64,000 nt of DNA from AC-32 sp963765785. GTDB taxonomy: Bacteria > Actinomycetota > Thermoleophilia > Gaiellales > Gaiellaceae. Numbering within the stretch: position 1 is the stretch's first letter; each line of letters begins with the position of its first letter. A program made the translations under genes and the position numbers. Of the stretch, positions 49,700-59,477 are shown one piece after another. The notes below the pieces were generated by a model. It worked only from the letters and a program-made list of their open reading frames with translations. It did no database searches and was not told the origin of the DNA. The stretch covers positions 1 through 64,000 of the forward strand of contig CAVXXW010000001.1 in NCBI GenBank assembly GCA_963765785.1. Direction: 5' to 3'.

Positions 49700-50298
49700 G
49701 ATTCGATGCCGACGTTCAGGCTCGGGTACTTCCCGGTCAGCACGATCACGTAGGCGTACGTCTGCGTCTCGAACCGCAGCGCCAGCGCCGCGAAGTTGCG
49801 CAGGCCTTCCGGCACGCGCCCCAGCACCAGCGCGATGAACCAGCTGAAGATGCCCAGCAACTGCGAGAGGTTCGAGAGGATGTTCGTCAGGAGCAGCGCC
49901 GGGATCGCGAGGATCAGTCGGAAGAAGACGGTCAGCCGGTTCTGGTCTTCTGGCGGCGCGACCTCGAGGTCGATCGGGTAGCTGCCCTCACGGCCGGTGA
50001 AGCCCGGGTACGGGTCGGCGATCAGAAGCGTGTACGCGCGCACGTGCGTCGCGAAGCGCAGAAAGGTCGCAAGGAAGCCGTGCAGCCCGTCGGGGGAGCG
50101 GCCGACGGCGAGGGTCGCGAACCAGTTGACGATCGCCGCGAGCGCGGCGATCACGCCCCAGAGCGTGAGCCAGAGGAAGAGCGGGATCGCGAGGATCAGT
50201 CGGAAGAAGACGGTCAGGCGGGTCCGCTGGAGGTCGTCGTTGACGATCAGGCGGATGGGGTGCGTTGCCGGCACGCGAGCTGCTGCTGCGGTTTCCAT
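49696..50298 (-). CDS. DUF4389 membrane protein with internal duplication
   Basis: A 200-residue DUF4389 protein made of two similar halves, each starting RLTVFFRLILAIP and containing a pair of spans followed by (L/V)GRxPxGL and a beta-like RFxTxxxAY segment. ATG 50298 is chosen because GGAGGG lies seven bases upstream; ATG 50313 lacks such a site. The function is unknown. Confidence 0.8.
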   Translation of the reverse strand: METAAAARVPATHPIRLIVNDDLQRTRLTVFFRLILAIPLFLWLTLWGVIAALAAIVNWFATLAVGRSPDGLHGFLATFLRFATHVRAYTLLIADPYPGFTGREGSYPIDLEVAPPEDQNRLTVFFRLILAIPALLLTNILSNLSQLLGIFSWFIALVLGRVPEGLRNFAALALRFETQTYAYVIVLTGKYPSLNVGIES

Positions 50299-50305
50299 GT
50301 CGTGT

Positions 50306-50311
50306 CCCTCC
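50306..50311 (-). promoter_or_regulatory. Shine-Dalgarno deciding the DUF4389 start
   Basis: GGAGGG on the minus strand, seven bases before ATG 50298; it overlaps the alternative ATG at 50313-50311. Confidence 0.5.
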
Positions 50312-50315
50312 ATCG

Positions 50316-51086
50316 TCAGCGACCCTCGAAGCGCGGCTCCCGTTTCTGCAGGAAGGCGTCCACTCCTTCGCGGAAGTCGCTCGTCTGCGTGGCGGCGGCC
50401 TGCAGCTCGGCCTCCCGCTCGAGCTGCTCCTCGAGCGTCGCCCGGTCGGCGCTGTCGAACAGGCGCTTGCTCATCCCGATGCCGCGCGTCGGCATCGTGG
50501 CGAGCTGCGCGGCCCACTCGGCAGCGCGACCTGCGAGGCCGTCGTCGGGCACGACCTCCGAGACAAGGCCCCATTCGAGTGCCTCCTCCGCGGTCAGCCG
50601 TCTGCCGGACGTCATCCACTCGAACGCCCGCGACGGGCCGAGGAGCCGCGTGACGAAGAAGGTGCCCCCCATGTCCGGGACGAGGCCGATGTTGATGAAC
50701 GCGGGCACGAAGGTCGAGCTCTCTGCGGCAACGCGCAGGTCGCAGGCGCAGGCGAAGCTGAGCCCGGCGCCGGCGGCGGGCCCGTTCACCGCGGCGATGA
50801 CCGGCTTCTCGAGCTCGCGCACCGCGCGGATCGTCGGGTGGTAATTCGTGCGCAGGCGCCCGGCGATGTCGCGCGCGGCCTCGCCGAACTCGTTCAGGTC
50901 CTGTCCAACGCAGAAGCCGCGGCCCGCGCCCGTGATCACGACGGCACGCACGTCCTCGGCACGCGCCTCCTTGAAGGCGCCGACTAGCTGGCGGTGCATC
51001 TCGGCCGTGAACGCGTTCAGCACGTCCGGCCGGTTGAGCGTGATCGTCAGGACGGCGCCGTCGCGGCTGGTCTCGACCTCGGCCAT
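50316..51086 (-). CDS. enoyl-CoA hydratase/isomerase, PaaG-like
   Basis: A 256-residue crotonase. The oxyanion segments are VVITGAGRGFCVGQDLNEF and VNGPAAGAGLSFACACDL; FINIGLVPDMGGTFFVTRLLG carries an Asp where isomerase-type PaaG enzymes have it. DFREGVDAFLQKREPRFEGR is the usual C-terminus. PaaG-like function (epoxide to oxepin-CoA isomerisation) fits the paa genes 4 kb away but is inferred. Confidence 0.82.
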   Translation of the reverse strand: MAEVETSRDGAVLTITLNRPDVLNAFTAEMHRQLVGAFKEARAEDVRAVVITGAGRGFCVGQDLNEFGEAARDIAGRLRTNYHPTIRAVRELEKPVIAAVNGPAAGAGLSFACACDLRVAAESSTFVPAFINIGLVPDMGGTFFVTRLLGPSRAFEWMTSGRRLTAEEALEWGLVSEVVPDDGLAGRAAEWAAQLATMPTRGIGMSKRLFDSADRATLEEQLEREAELQAAATQTSDFREGVDAFLQKREPRFEGR

Positions 51087-51097
51087 CCGCCGCAGCC

Positions 51098-51103
51098 TAT
51101 AAC
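51098..51103 (+). promoter_or_regulatory. candidate -10 box for the HtrA-like gene
   Basis: TATAAC in the 37-base divergent gap, 21 bases before ATG 51124. The -35 is not convincing. Confidence 0.3.
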
Positions 51104-51123
51104 CGCGTTGCTAGCTTCGGCGG

Positions 51124-52068
51124 ATGGCCGGGTTGACGTACATCTCGTCCGAGCAGGAAGCGCTCGACGCCTACTCGGACGCGGTCATCTCCGTCGCCGA
51201 GCGGCTGGCGCCGTCGGTCGCGAACCTGCGCGTCTCGCGCGGGCGGCGCACGGGCGGCGGCAGCGCCGTCGTGATCACGCCGGACGGCTTCCTCGTCACC
51301 TCGGCGCACGTGGTCGAAGGCTCGACACGCGGCGGCCGCGCCTCCTTCGTGGACGGCCGCGAGCTCGCGTTCTCCGTGGTCGGCTCGGACCCGCATTCCG
51401 ACCTCGCGGTGCTTCGCGCCGAGGCCGACGACCTCGTGGCGGCCGAGCTCGGCGACGCGGAATGGCTGCGCGTCGGCCAGCTGGTCGTCGCGATCGGCAA
51501 CCCGAACGGCTTCGCCGGCTCGGTGACCGCGGGCGTCGTCTCGGCGCTCGGGCGCTCGCTGCCGACGGCGAGCGGCCGGATCGTCGACAACGTGATCCAG
51601 ACCGACGCGGCGCTGAACCCGGGCAACTCCGGCGGCGCGCTGGCCGACGGCCGAGGACGGGTGGTCGGGATCAACACGGCCGTCGCCGGCGTCGGCCTCG
51701 GCCTCGCGGTCCCGGTGAACTCGGCGACCCGGGCGATCGTCGGCGCGCTGATGACCGAAGGCCGCTTCCGGCGCGCCTACCTCGGGATCGCGGGCGGCTC
51801 GCGACCACTGCCTCCGCGCGTCGCGCGTCGGCTCGGACGCGACTCCGGCGTCGAGGTCGTGCAGGTCGCGGACGACTCGCCGGCCGCGGCGGCCGGCCTC
51901 CGCGCCGAAGACCTAATCGTCGAGCTCGACGGCGAGGCGGTCACCGACGTGGCAGACATCCAGCGACTGATGGTCGTGGAGAAGATCGGCGCGCCGGTTT
52001 CGCTGCGCGTCCTCCGCGAGGGCCGCGAGCTCGAGCTCGCGCTCGTTCCCGCGGAGCTGGCCGGCTAG
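51124..52068 (+). CDS. HtrA/DegP-type serine protease with one PDZ domain, no export signal
   Basis: A 314-residue trypsin-like protease: the triad His in LVTSAHVVEG, Asp in PHSDLAVLRAEA and Ser in ALNPGNSGGALADG. A PDZ domain covers the last 90 residues (VVQVADDSPAAAAGLRAEDL). The N-terminus is MAGLTYISSEQEALDAYSD, neither signal peptide nor span, so it should be cytosolic, unusual for HtrA. Its end overlaps the convergent LtrA gene by 4 bases. Confidence 0.88.
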   Translation: MAGLTYISSEQEALDAYSDAVISVAERLAPSVANLRVSRGRRTGGGSAVVITPDGFLVTSAHVVEGSTRGGRASFVDGRELAFSVVGSDPHSDLAVLRAEADDLVAAELGDAEWLRVGQLVVAIGNPNGFAGSVTAGVVSALGRSLPTASGRIVDNVIQTDAALNPGNSGGALADGRGRVVGINTAVAGVGLGLAVPVNSATRAIVGALMTEGRFRRAYLGIAGGSRPLPPRVARRLGRDSGVEVVQVADDSPAAAAGLRAEDLIVELDGEAVTDVADIQRLMVVEKIGAPVSLRVLREGRELELALVPAELAG

Positions 52069-53240
52069 ATCGGCCCGGCCGCCGGCCGCGTGTGCCGTTC
52101 GTGGCCCGCGAGCTCGGCGAGCACCTGCGCGACGAGCACCGCGGCCAGCAACCAGAGGATCAGCACGGGCGAGAGCACGCTCGAGAGCCCGACCAGTACC
52201 AGCGAGAGGGCCGCCGTCGCGAGGCGGATGACGACGTCGGCGTCCAAGAGCATCGGCGGCGCCGCGAGTTGGATCGCGGCCAGGCCTCCCATGCAAAGCG
52301 CCGCCCCGGCGGCCGCGATCCAGCCGATGTCGTCGTAGCGCGGCCCCGGCTGGACGGAGAAGATCGTCAGCTTCACGCCCACGCCGAGCGCGGCGATGCC
52401 CGCAGCGACGAAGTAGTGCGCGTAGGTGTACGTGATCCCGCTGAGCACGTTCCGCGTCAGGACCACGCCCGCGTCGAGGAAGTCGAAGTACAGCCACCAG
52501 ATCGCGGCGCCGGTGAGGAACCCGACGAAGGCCACCGTGCCCGAGCCGAGCGTCCAGCTGACGTGCGCGGTGCCGAGCACGACGCCGATCACGCCCTCGC
52601 CGAGGACGATCAGGACGAGCAGGCCGAAGCGCTCCGGCAGGTGGCGCGGGTCGACCGGCATGTTGCCGAGCAGGTGCCAGGCCCTGACCGGGCCGGCGTG
52701 CTCGAACAGCAGTGCCGCGCCCCAGAGCACGTACTTCCACGGGACCGGCACGGCGAGCGAGACGAGCCAGATGCAGACGCCTGTCCCGAAGACGAATATC
52801 AACCAGCCCGCGTGGGCCTTGGCGGCGGGCAGGTCGCGGTACACGCGGACGTAGAGGGCGAGCAGGACGAGGCGTACGCAGACGAAGGCGACGGCGAAGG
52901 CGTTCTGGCCGCCGTGGAGCGCGTGCGGGACGGTGCTCGCCAGCGCGGCCACCGCGAACATGCCGAGCAGGGTGAAAAGGCGGTAGACGAGGTCGTCGGT
53001 GTCGAACCTCGTTGCGTAGAAGGCGAAGCCGGCCCACGCCCAGGCGATCGGCAGGAAGAGGGCGAGGAAGCGCCCGAAGCCGGCCGCCGTCGGGTCGGCG
53101 CTGAGCGTCGAGGCCACCTCCGCGACCGCGGCGACGAAGACGAGGTCGAGGAACAGCTCGAGCCATGTCGCCCGGCGCTCCGCTTCGGTCTCGAGCGTTC
53201 GGAGCCGCGGCGGCTCGAGGAAGCGCGCGAGCCTGCTCAT
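52065..53240 (-). CDS. low-temperature-requirement A (LtrA) family membrane protein
   Basis: A 391-residue polytopic protein with the LtrA signature: TWLELFLDLVFVAAVAEVA near the start, RFDTDDLVYRLFTLLGMF and PERFGLLVLIVLGEGVIGV in the middle, and IWWLYFDFLDAG. About eleven spans. The molecular role of LtrA is unknown. It starts at ATG 53240. Confidence 0.92.
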   Translation of the reverse strand: MSRLARFLEPPRLRTLETEAERRATWLELFLDLVFVAAVAEVASTLSADPTAAGFGRFLALFLPIAWAWAGFAFYATRFDTDDLVYRLFTLLGMFAVAALASTVPHALHGGQNAFAVAFVCVRLVLLALYVRVYRDLPAAKAHAGWLIFVFGTGVCIWLVSLAVPVPWKYVLWGAALLFEHAGPVRAWHLLGNMPVDPRHLPERFGLLVLIVLGEGVIGVVLGTAHVSWTLGSGTVAFVGFLTGAAIWWLYFDFLDAGVVLTRNVLSGITYTYAHYFVAAGIAALGVGVKLTIFSVQPGPRYDDIGWIAAAGAALCMGGLAAIQLAAPPMLLDADVVIRLATAALSLVLVGLSSVLSPVLILWLLAAVLVAQVLAELAGHERHTRPAAGPI

Positions 53241-53254
53241 GCGTTGGGCCGTTG

Positions 53255-53578
53255 CTAGCGGCGCCGGGCGAGCGACCAGACGGCGAGCACCGCGAGGCCG
53301 GCGACGACCTGCCAGCCCGCCATCAGCCGCTGGACGTCGACGGCCGGCTTCCACTCGACCTTGTCGCCGGGCCCAATCACGTAGGCGCCGACCGGGCGCG
53401 CCATCAGCCCGAAGCCGGCACCGCCGTTGTTCTCGTCGTCTCCGCCCCCACCGCCTCCTCCGCGAACGGCGGCGGCCGGGATCACCGTCACCGCGTCGCG
53501 CTCGACCGGCTCGCCGTAGACGCGCTTGGCGGCAATCGCATCCTGTGCTCCTCGCAGCAGCTCGTCGATGTCGGGCAT
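53255..53578 (-). CDS. GerW/YtfJ-family sporulation protein homologue
   Basis: A 107-residue protein: KRVYGEPVERDAVTVIPAAA, a Gly-rich VRGGGGGGGDD linker, then GFGLMARPVGAYVIGPGDKV ending in WKPAVDVQRL, all typical of GerW/YtfJ, plus a C-terminal span (AGWQVVAGLAVLAVWSLA). Such genes are widespread in actinomycetotes that do not sporulate, and their role there is unknown. It starts at ATG 53578, just after the crotonase stop at 53581. Confidence 0.85.
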   Translation of the reverse strand: MPDIDELLRGAQDAIAAKRVYGEPVERDAVTVIPAAAVRGGGGGGGDDENNGGAGFGLMARPVGAYVIGPGDKVEWKPAVDVQRLMAGWQVVAGLAVLAVWSLARRR

Positions 53579-53580
53579 GA

Positions 53581-54348
53581 CTACCTCCCTCTGAACTCTG
53601 GGTTGCGTTTCTCCGTGAACGCGGTCAGGCCCTCGCCCGCGTCCTCGCTCGCGAAGGCGAGGTAGAGCGCGCGGCGCTCGGCCTCGACGCCGGCGGACAG
53701 GGTCGTCTCGTAGGCGCGCTTGACCGACTCCTTCGCCAGCCTGGTTGCGACGGGGCCTCTCTCGGCGATGTCGCGCGCGACCCGCCTCGCCTCCGAGAGC
53801 CAGGCCTCCTTGACGACCACGCGTGCGACGAGGCCCGCCTGCAGCGCCTCGTGCGCCGAGAGCCGCCGGCCGCTGAGGATCACGTCCATCGAAACCGCCT
53901 TGCCGACCGCGCGCGTCAGCAGCTGCGTGCCGCCCGCGCCGGGGATGATCCCGAGGCTCGTCTCCGGCTGGCCGAACTGGGCCGTCTCCGACGCGACGAT
54001 CAGGTCGCAGCTCATCGCCAGCTCGCAGCCGCCGCCGAGGCAGAAGCCCGACACGGCCGCGACGAGCGGCTTCCAGATCGTGCGGATCGCGTCCCAGCGC
54101 TCGACTCGGCGCTGGTAGTAGAGGTCGATCGCGGACGCCTGCGCGAGCTCGCCGATGTCGGCGCCGGCCGCGAACGCGCGCTCGTTCCCGCCGAGCACGA
54201 TGGCGCGCACGGCGTCGTCGCGGTCGAGCTCCTGGAGCGTGTCGACGAGCTGCTCCATCAGGTCGTCGGAGAGCGCGTTCAGCGCCTCCGGCCGGTTGAG
54301 CAGGACGACCGCGACCGGGCCCTCGCGCTCCGTCAGGACCAGGCTCAC
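53581..54348 (-). CDS. enoyl-CoA hydratase (PaaF-like crotonase)
   Basis: A 255-residue crotonase with both catalytic glutamates: CLGGGCELAMSCDLIVASE and GQPETSLGIIPGAGGTQLLTR. The oxyanion region is LGGNERAFAAGADIGELA. It starts at GTG 54348, sharing GTGA with the preceding crotonase. True hydratase activity is likely from the two Glu residues. Confidence 0.88.
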   Translation of the reverse strand: MSLVLTEREGPVAVVLLNRPEALNALSDDLMEQLVDTLQELDRDDAVRAIVLGGNERAFAAGADIGELAQASAIDLYYQRRVERWDAIRTIWKPLVAAVSGFCLGGGCELAMSCDLIVASETAQFGQPETSLGIIPGAGGTQLLTRAVGKAVSMDVILSGRRLSAHEALQAGLVARVVVKEAWLSEARRVARDIAERGPVATRLAKESVKRAYETTLSAGVEAERRALYLAFASEDAGEGLTAFTEKRNPEFRGR

Positions 54349-55160
54349 TTCTTCTCCAGAAAGCGTTCGATGGCGGCCTTCGGCTCGTCGGTCGCCATCG
54401 AGAGCGCGAGCCAGTCGCGCGCGTGGTTGATCGTCTCGTGCCACGCGAGGTCGCGCCAGAAGTTCAGGTGCTGCTTCGCGTAGCGCGTCGTCTGCGGCAG
54501 CTTGCGCTCGAGGTTCTCGACCACCGCGTCGACCTTCGCGTCGAGCTCCGCTGCCGGCACGGCCCAGTTGACGAGGCCCCACTCCTCGGCCTGCTTCGCC
54601 GGGATCTCGTCGCACATCAGCACGATCTCGCGCGCGCGGCGGTCGCCGACCATGATCGAGAGCCACTGCGTCGCGCCGCCCGCCGGCACCGAGCCGTGCT
54701 CCGGCCCGACGTGCCGGATGAACGCTTCGTCCACCATCACCGCGAGGTCGCACGCCATCTGGAGCTCGTTGCCGCCGCCGACCGCGATCCCGTTGATCCG
54801 CGCGAGCGTCGGCTTGCCGATCTCTCGCAGCCGGTCGTGCATGTCCTTGAAGGCGCCGAACCACTTCCAGTACTCGGTCGGCTTGCCGACGTAGTGGTCG
54901 GCCCACTCCCGCAGGTTCGCGCCGACGCAGAACGCGCGGCCGGCGCCGGTGATCACGACGACCCGGATCGAGTCGTCCCACGACGCGTCCTCGCACGCCC
55001 GCGCGATCTCCCGCAGCATCTGGAAGTCGAACGCGTTCAGGATCTCCGGCCGGTTGAGCGTGATCGTCGCGCGGGGCGGCGCCTTCTCGTAGACGATCCG
55101 CTCGAAGCCGAGCTCCTCGGGAGCGCGCGGCCGAGGCGCGTCGGGCTGCGACTCGGTCAC
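54345..55160 (-). CDS. enoyl-CoA hydratase/isomerase family protein
   Basis: A 271-residue crotonase with an atypical active site: VVITGAGRAFCVGANLREWAD, INGIAVGGGNELQMACDLAVM and PEHGSVPAGGATQWLSIMVG with His/Ser at the usual second-Glu region. It resembles ring-cleaving or thioester-hydrolase members more than simple hydratases. It is coupled by GTGA to both neighbours (EthD gene upstream, crotonase downstream). The substrate is unknown. Confidence 0.78.
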   Translation of the reverse strand: MTESQPDAPRPRAPEELGFERIVYEKAPPRATITLNRPEILNAFDFQMLREIARACEDASWDDSIRVVVITGAGRAFCVGANLREWADHYVGKPTEYWKWFGAFKDMHDRLREIGKPTLARINGIAVGGGNELQMACDLAVMVDEAFIRHVGPEHGSVPAGGATQWLSIMVGDRRAREIVLMCDEIPAKQAEEWGLVNWAVPAAELDAKVDAVVENLERKLPQTTRYAKQHLNFWRDLAWHETINHARDWLALSMATDEPKAAIERFLEKK

Positions 55161-55435
55161 GAGACGTCCGCGAAGAGCACGTGGAAGCGGCCGCCCATCT
55201 CCATCGCATCCTTGCCGGTCGCCATGAACTCCTCGCTGCGGGCAGCCTCCTTGAACGCGTCGCGGTCCGGGAACTCCCACTCGGCGTAGTACGCGTACGC
55301 CGGCTCGCCCATCGGCGCGCCGAACACCTTGCCGTGGCGGAACGTCCCGCCGGGCACCTTGTGGCAGAGCTCCGCGTGGCGCGCATACCGCTCTCCGTCC
55401 GGCTCGCTCTCGTAGAGCACGAAGGCTCTGACCAT
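55157..55435 (-). CDS. EthD-domain protein
   Basis: A 92-residue dimeric alpha/beta-barrel of the EthD type: VRAFVLYESEPDGERYARHA, YAYYAEWEFPDRDAFKEAAR and a GGRFHVLFADV end. EthD proteins accompany oxygenases or CoA pathways, often as decarboxylases or accessory factors. It is the first gene of the run with two crotonases and GerW. Confidence 0.8.
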   Translation of the reverse strand: MVRAFVLYESEPDGERYARHAELCHKVPGGTFRHGKVFGAPMGEPAYAYYAEWEFPDRDAFKEAARSEEFMATGKDAMEMGGRFHVLFADVS

Positions 55436-55588
55436 CCAGACCTCCCCTGTCGTGGGACGGAGCGGACCCTAGCTTCCGTCACCCCGACGGGCGCGGCGTC
55501 GGTTTGGTATAGAACCGGATAGCAGCCGCTGACCTACTGCGGCGGCCGCGTGGCTGCGGACACGAAAAACAACCGCAAGGGGGGACGC
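55436..55588. other. divergent intergenic region
   Basis: 153 bases between the EthD gene and the metallopeptidase. A TATAGA (55508-55513) may be a -10 for the plus strand. CCGACG/CGTCGG arms at about 55483-55501 can form a hairpin. Nothing else is clear. Confidence 0.3.
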
Positions 55589-58500
55589 ATGAGACGCCTC
55601 AGCGTCATGCCTCGGCGAGGAGGAGCGATTCGGCTGCTCGTCCTTGCGGGGCTGTCAGTGATTGCGTTGACGCTCACGTCGAGCGGCTTCGCAGTCGTCA
55701 GCCTCGACACTCACTCGGCCGGCCTCCGCGACTTCGACTCGCGCGGGAAGGTCGCACCCACCCGGGCACAGCTCCGGTCGGCGCGGTCGATCCACGGTCG
55801 AGTTTCCTGGGGCCCGCTCGGCACGCCGGCCTCGGTCATCCACTACGGCGGCTATCTCGCGGCCGGGCTCAAGGCACCATCTGCCGAGTCGGCCGCGCTC
55901 GACTGGCTCGCCGCGCACAAGGCGGTCTTCGGGCTGCGCACGATCAAGGGCCTGAGGGTGCTGACCGCGGCGCCGCTTCGCGGAAGCAAAGCCCACGCCG
56001 TCTCGTTCCGCCAGACCTTCGGCGGTGCGCTCTCGGCCGACGGCGTGGTGACCGTGACCGTGGTTCCGGCGAAGACCGGCTGGAAGGTCGTGTACGCGTC
56101 GTCGAGCCTCGCGCGCGACCAGGCGGTCGTGGGCAAGCGCTCGCTGACGCCCGTCCACGCCTGGATCAAGGCGGCCAGCGCCGCGGGCATCCGCGTCTCG
56201 GACGCGGCGGCCCTCGGGAAGACCGTCGACGGTACGACCGCCATCTCGGCGAGCGGCCTGAGCGGCTCCGAGACGGTGCGCCCGACCGTGTTCGGCACGG
56301 CGAGGAACGGCGCGATCCGAGCCTACGACACGACCGTGACGCAGTCGATCCACGGCGCCCAGAACTCCTACCGCGTGATCGTCGACGCGGCGACCGGCAA
56401 GCTGCTCTACCGGCAGAACCTGGTCGACAACCTGGCGAGCGACCCGGTGTGGTCGGCGTTCCCGATCGCCCCGCCGTTCAACCCGCTGAACGCGTTCCCG
56501 TGGAACTACCCGAGCACGGACACACGGGAGTCCTACTGCTGGACCGCGACCGCCGGCTGCACCAACGTTGTCTCGGATGACCCGGGAACGACGGTCTACC
56601 CGCTGGGCGTCGCCTCGAAGTTCCAGTGGGACATCCCGCTGGACGTCGCGGGCGTCCAGGGCACGCCGCAGAGCACGATCGGCAACAACGTCGACGAGGC
56701 GCTCCTCTGGAGCGGCGGCGGCCGGTCGTACAACAACCCGGCCAACCCGAGGCCGCTCAGCGCCACCCGCGACTACACCGCGGCCACCTACCCGTTCACC
56801 AACCAGTGGTTCACGTCCGGGTGCAACCCGGCGCCGCTGGCCGCCGTCGGCCAGGCCGGGGCCCAGGCGAACCCGAACGTCGAGGACTGGTCGGCCGCGG
56901 CGATCAACCTCTTCGTCGGCCACAACCGGATGCACGACTACTCGTACTACCTCGGCTGGGACGAGGGCCACTGGAACGCCCAGCAGTACAACAACGGCAT
57001 CAACACGGTCGACCCGTCGCCGACGCCGGGCGGCCCAACGGCCACGCCGGTCGGCAACGACGCCATCCTCGGCCAGTCCCAGGACGGCGCGATCAGCGGC
57101 GGTCCGCCTGACCTACGGGGCACGCGACAACGCGAACATGGGCACGGGCGCCGACGGGACGCACCCGTCGACCAACATGTTCCTCTGGCAGCCGCTGCCG
57201 GGTGCGTTCTACGCCCCGTGCGTCGACGGCGACTACGACGTCACCGTCTTCGCGCACGAGTTCGGTCACGCGATCGAGAACCGCATGATCGGCAAGGGCG
57301 TCGGCGCCCGGCAGGGCTTCCCGGCCGGCGCGATGGGCGAGGCCTTCGGCGACTTCGACGCGCTCGAGTTCGTGAACGAGGACCACATCGCACCGGTCCC
57401 GGGCTCGGATCGCTACACCGAGGGCGCGTACGTCACGGGCAACGGCTACAACGGCATCCGCGACTTCCTCGCGGGCCGGCCGATGGGCGGGCAGTTCCCG
57501 CAGCCCGGCCAGAACCCGGACACCGATCCACTGAACTACAGCGACATCGGCTTCGACAACGTCGGCCCGGAGGTGCACGCCGACGGCGAGATCTGGATCG
57601 CGCACGCAGATCGACCTGCGCGACCTGTTCCTCCAGCGGTATCCGTCGAGCGGAACCGCCGAGGACCTCGCCTGCCTCCGCGGCCAGAAGTCCTCGAACA
57701 CCTGCCCGGGTGACCGGCGCTGGATCCAGCTCTACTTCGACGCGATGGTGATGATGCCGCGGAACCCGACCATGCAGGACGCCCGCGATGCGCAGCTGGC
57801 GGCCGACATGGCCCGTTTCGGCGGCGCCAATCAGGACCTGCTCTGGCAGGGCTTCGCGCTGCGAGGCCTCGGCCAGTTCGCCCAGACGAACCCGAACGTC
57901 GGCACGGGCGGCAACGCGGCCAACGCCGACACCGATCCCACGCCCGACTTCTCGTCGCCGCTCGCAAACAACGCGACGTTGACCTTCTTCGCCGACAGCA
58001 AGTCGAACTCGCAGGTCCCCGTCGACGCGAAGATCTACGTAGGCGACTACCAGGCCCGCTCGGTACAGATCGCGGACACCGACCCGAGCACGAACCCCGA
58101 CGGGACGCCGAGGACGGTCAACCTCGACAACACGGCGCAGTTCGTTCCGACCCTGAGCAACCCGCGCTGGAGCTCGTACAACTTCACGGCGGTCGCACCG
58201 GGCTACGGCATGGTGCGGTTCAACGCGAGCGACCTCCGGCCCGGCGAGGACCGGAAGATCACGATCCACTTCGCCCCGAACTTCGCCTCGTCGTCGCAGG
58301 GCGCGACGATCGCCGGTGATGCCCTCGGGACGAACACGAACCTCGCCAACGTCCAGGACGACAACGAGGCCACGAACGACGGCCAGACCGGCGCGAGCGC
58401 CCAGGGCCGCTGGTTCGTGATCGGCCTCGGCGGCGTCAACCCGAACGGCAACGTGATCAAGCGGCTGGGCGTCTCCGCCCTGCTCGTGCCGGGGAACAAC

Positions 58501-58923
58501 CGCTTCACGGCACTCCGCTCGTTCGACGCGTTCGCCTGCCGCGCGGGGAAGGACTCCGCGAACCCGACCTGCGACGGGTCGATCGACGCGGGTTGGACGC
58601 AGATCGTCTCGACCGCGTCCGACGCGTTCCCGTCGGTCAACCCACGTCCGGTCACGCCGGACATGACTCTGCGCTACTTCGACGTCTCGCACCCGGAGGT
58701 CGCCACGCACATCAAGTTCGTGGTGACGAACAACCAGTGCACGGGGCAGACGTCGTACCAGGGCGACCAGGACAACGACCCGAACATCAACTCCGACTGT
58801 CGTGCCACCCAGGGCCCGACTGCGGTGGGCTTCCTGCCGCGGGACACCGAGGTGCACGTCACCGAGGTCGAGGTGTTCGGCCAGAACCCGACCGTGTCGG
58901 GCAGCAAGGTCACGACCGGGTAA
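55589..58923 (+). pseudogene. secreted M36 (fungalysin-type) metallopeptidase with two frameshifts
   Basis: One gene spread over three frames. Frame 1 (55589 to about 57106) gives a signal peptide (LLVLAGLSVIALTLTSSGFA), an FTP-type propeptide (FRQTFGGALSADGVVTVTVV) and the start of the catalytic domain. Frame 2 (about 57108-57602) holds the zinc site VFAHEFGHAIENRMIG and GEAFGDFDALEF. Frame 3 (from 57604) continues TQIDLRDLFLQRYPSSG to the stop at 58921-58923. Each break is one extra C (at 57107-57108 and at 57603). Codon bias stays strong throughout, so the breaks are recent or assembly errors. ATG 55589 has AAGGGGGG upstream. Confidence 0.85.
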
Positions 58924-58949
58924 CGAGCAAGTAGCAGCCATACCGCGAG

Positions 58950-58974
58950 GAGGGCCGGCCCGGCGCCGGCCCTC
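58950..58974 (+). terminator. strong hairpin after the M36 gene
   Basis: A 10-bp stem GAGGGCCGGC/GCCGGCCCTC with a 5-base loop CCGGC, 26 bases after the stop, followed by TTCGTGT. It is a likely transcription terminator in a high-GC setting. Confidence 0.65.
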
Positions 58975-59006
58975 TTCGTGTCCGAGGCCCGTGCGACGCT
59001 GGCGCC

Positions 59007-59447
59007 GTGAACACGCTCGTCATCGCCTTTGCTCTGCTCGCTGGGATCGCAGGCTCCGTGCAGGTGGCTGTGATGTCAAAGCTGGGCGACCGTGTCGGCA
59101 CCTTCGGCGCACTTGCCTGGGCGACCTCGCTCTCCGCGCTGCTCGCGCTCGCACTGCTACTCGTCGCGCGTCAGGGCCTCGGCGAGCTGGCCGCAGCCGC
59201 TCGACAGCCGTTGTGGCTCTGGAGCGGCGCGGTGATGGGCTTGATCGTCGTGCTCGCGATCACCGTCGCCGGCTCGCGCATCGGCGTGATCGCGACCGTC
59301 TCGCTCCTGCTCGCCGGGCAGTTCGCGGCCGGCGCGGCGATCGACCGTTACGGCTGGCTCGGCGCGGACAAGATCGGCGTCGGCTGGTGGCGCGTGGTCG
59401 GCATCGTCCTGCTTAGCATCGGCGCCGGCCTGACGTTGAAGCGGTAG
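59007..59447 (+). CDS. DMT-family small transporter (DUF606/YdcZ)
   Basis: A 146-residue five-span protein: ALLAGIAGSVQVAVMSKLGD, FGALAWATSLSALLALALLL, WLWSGAVMGLIVVLAITVAG and a final VVGIVLLSIGAGLTLKR. It is typical of the half-size DUF606 members of the drug/metabolite superfamily. The substrate is unknown. It starts at ATG 59007. Confidence 0.85.
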   Translation: MNTLVIAFALLAGIAGSVQVAVMSKLGDRVGTFGALAWATSLSALLALALLLVARQGLGELAAAARQPLWLWSGAVMGLIVVLAITVAGSRIGVIATVSLLLAGQFAAGAAIDRYGWLGADKIGVGWWRVVGIVLLSIGAGLTLKR

Positions 59448-59477
59448 CAGCGGACGTTTCCCGGGCGTGCGCACGTT

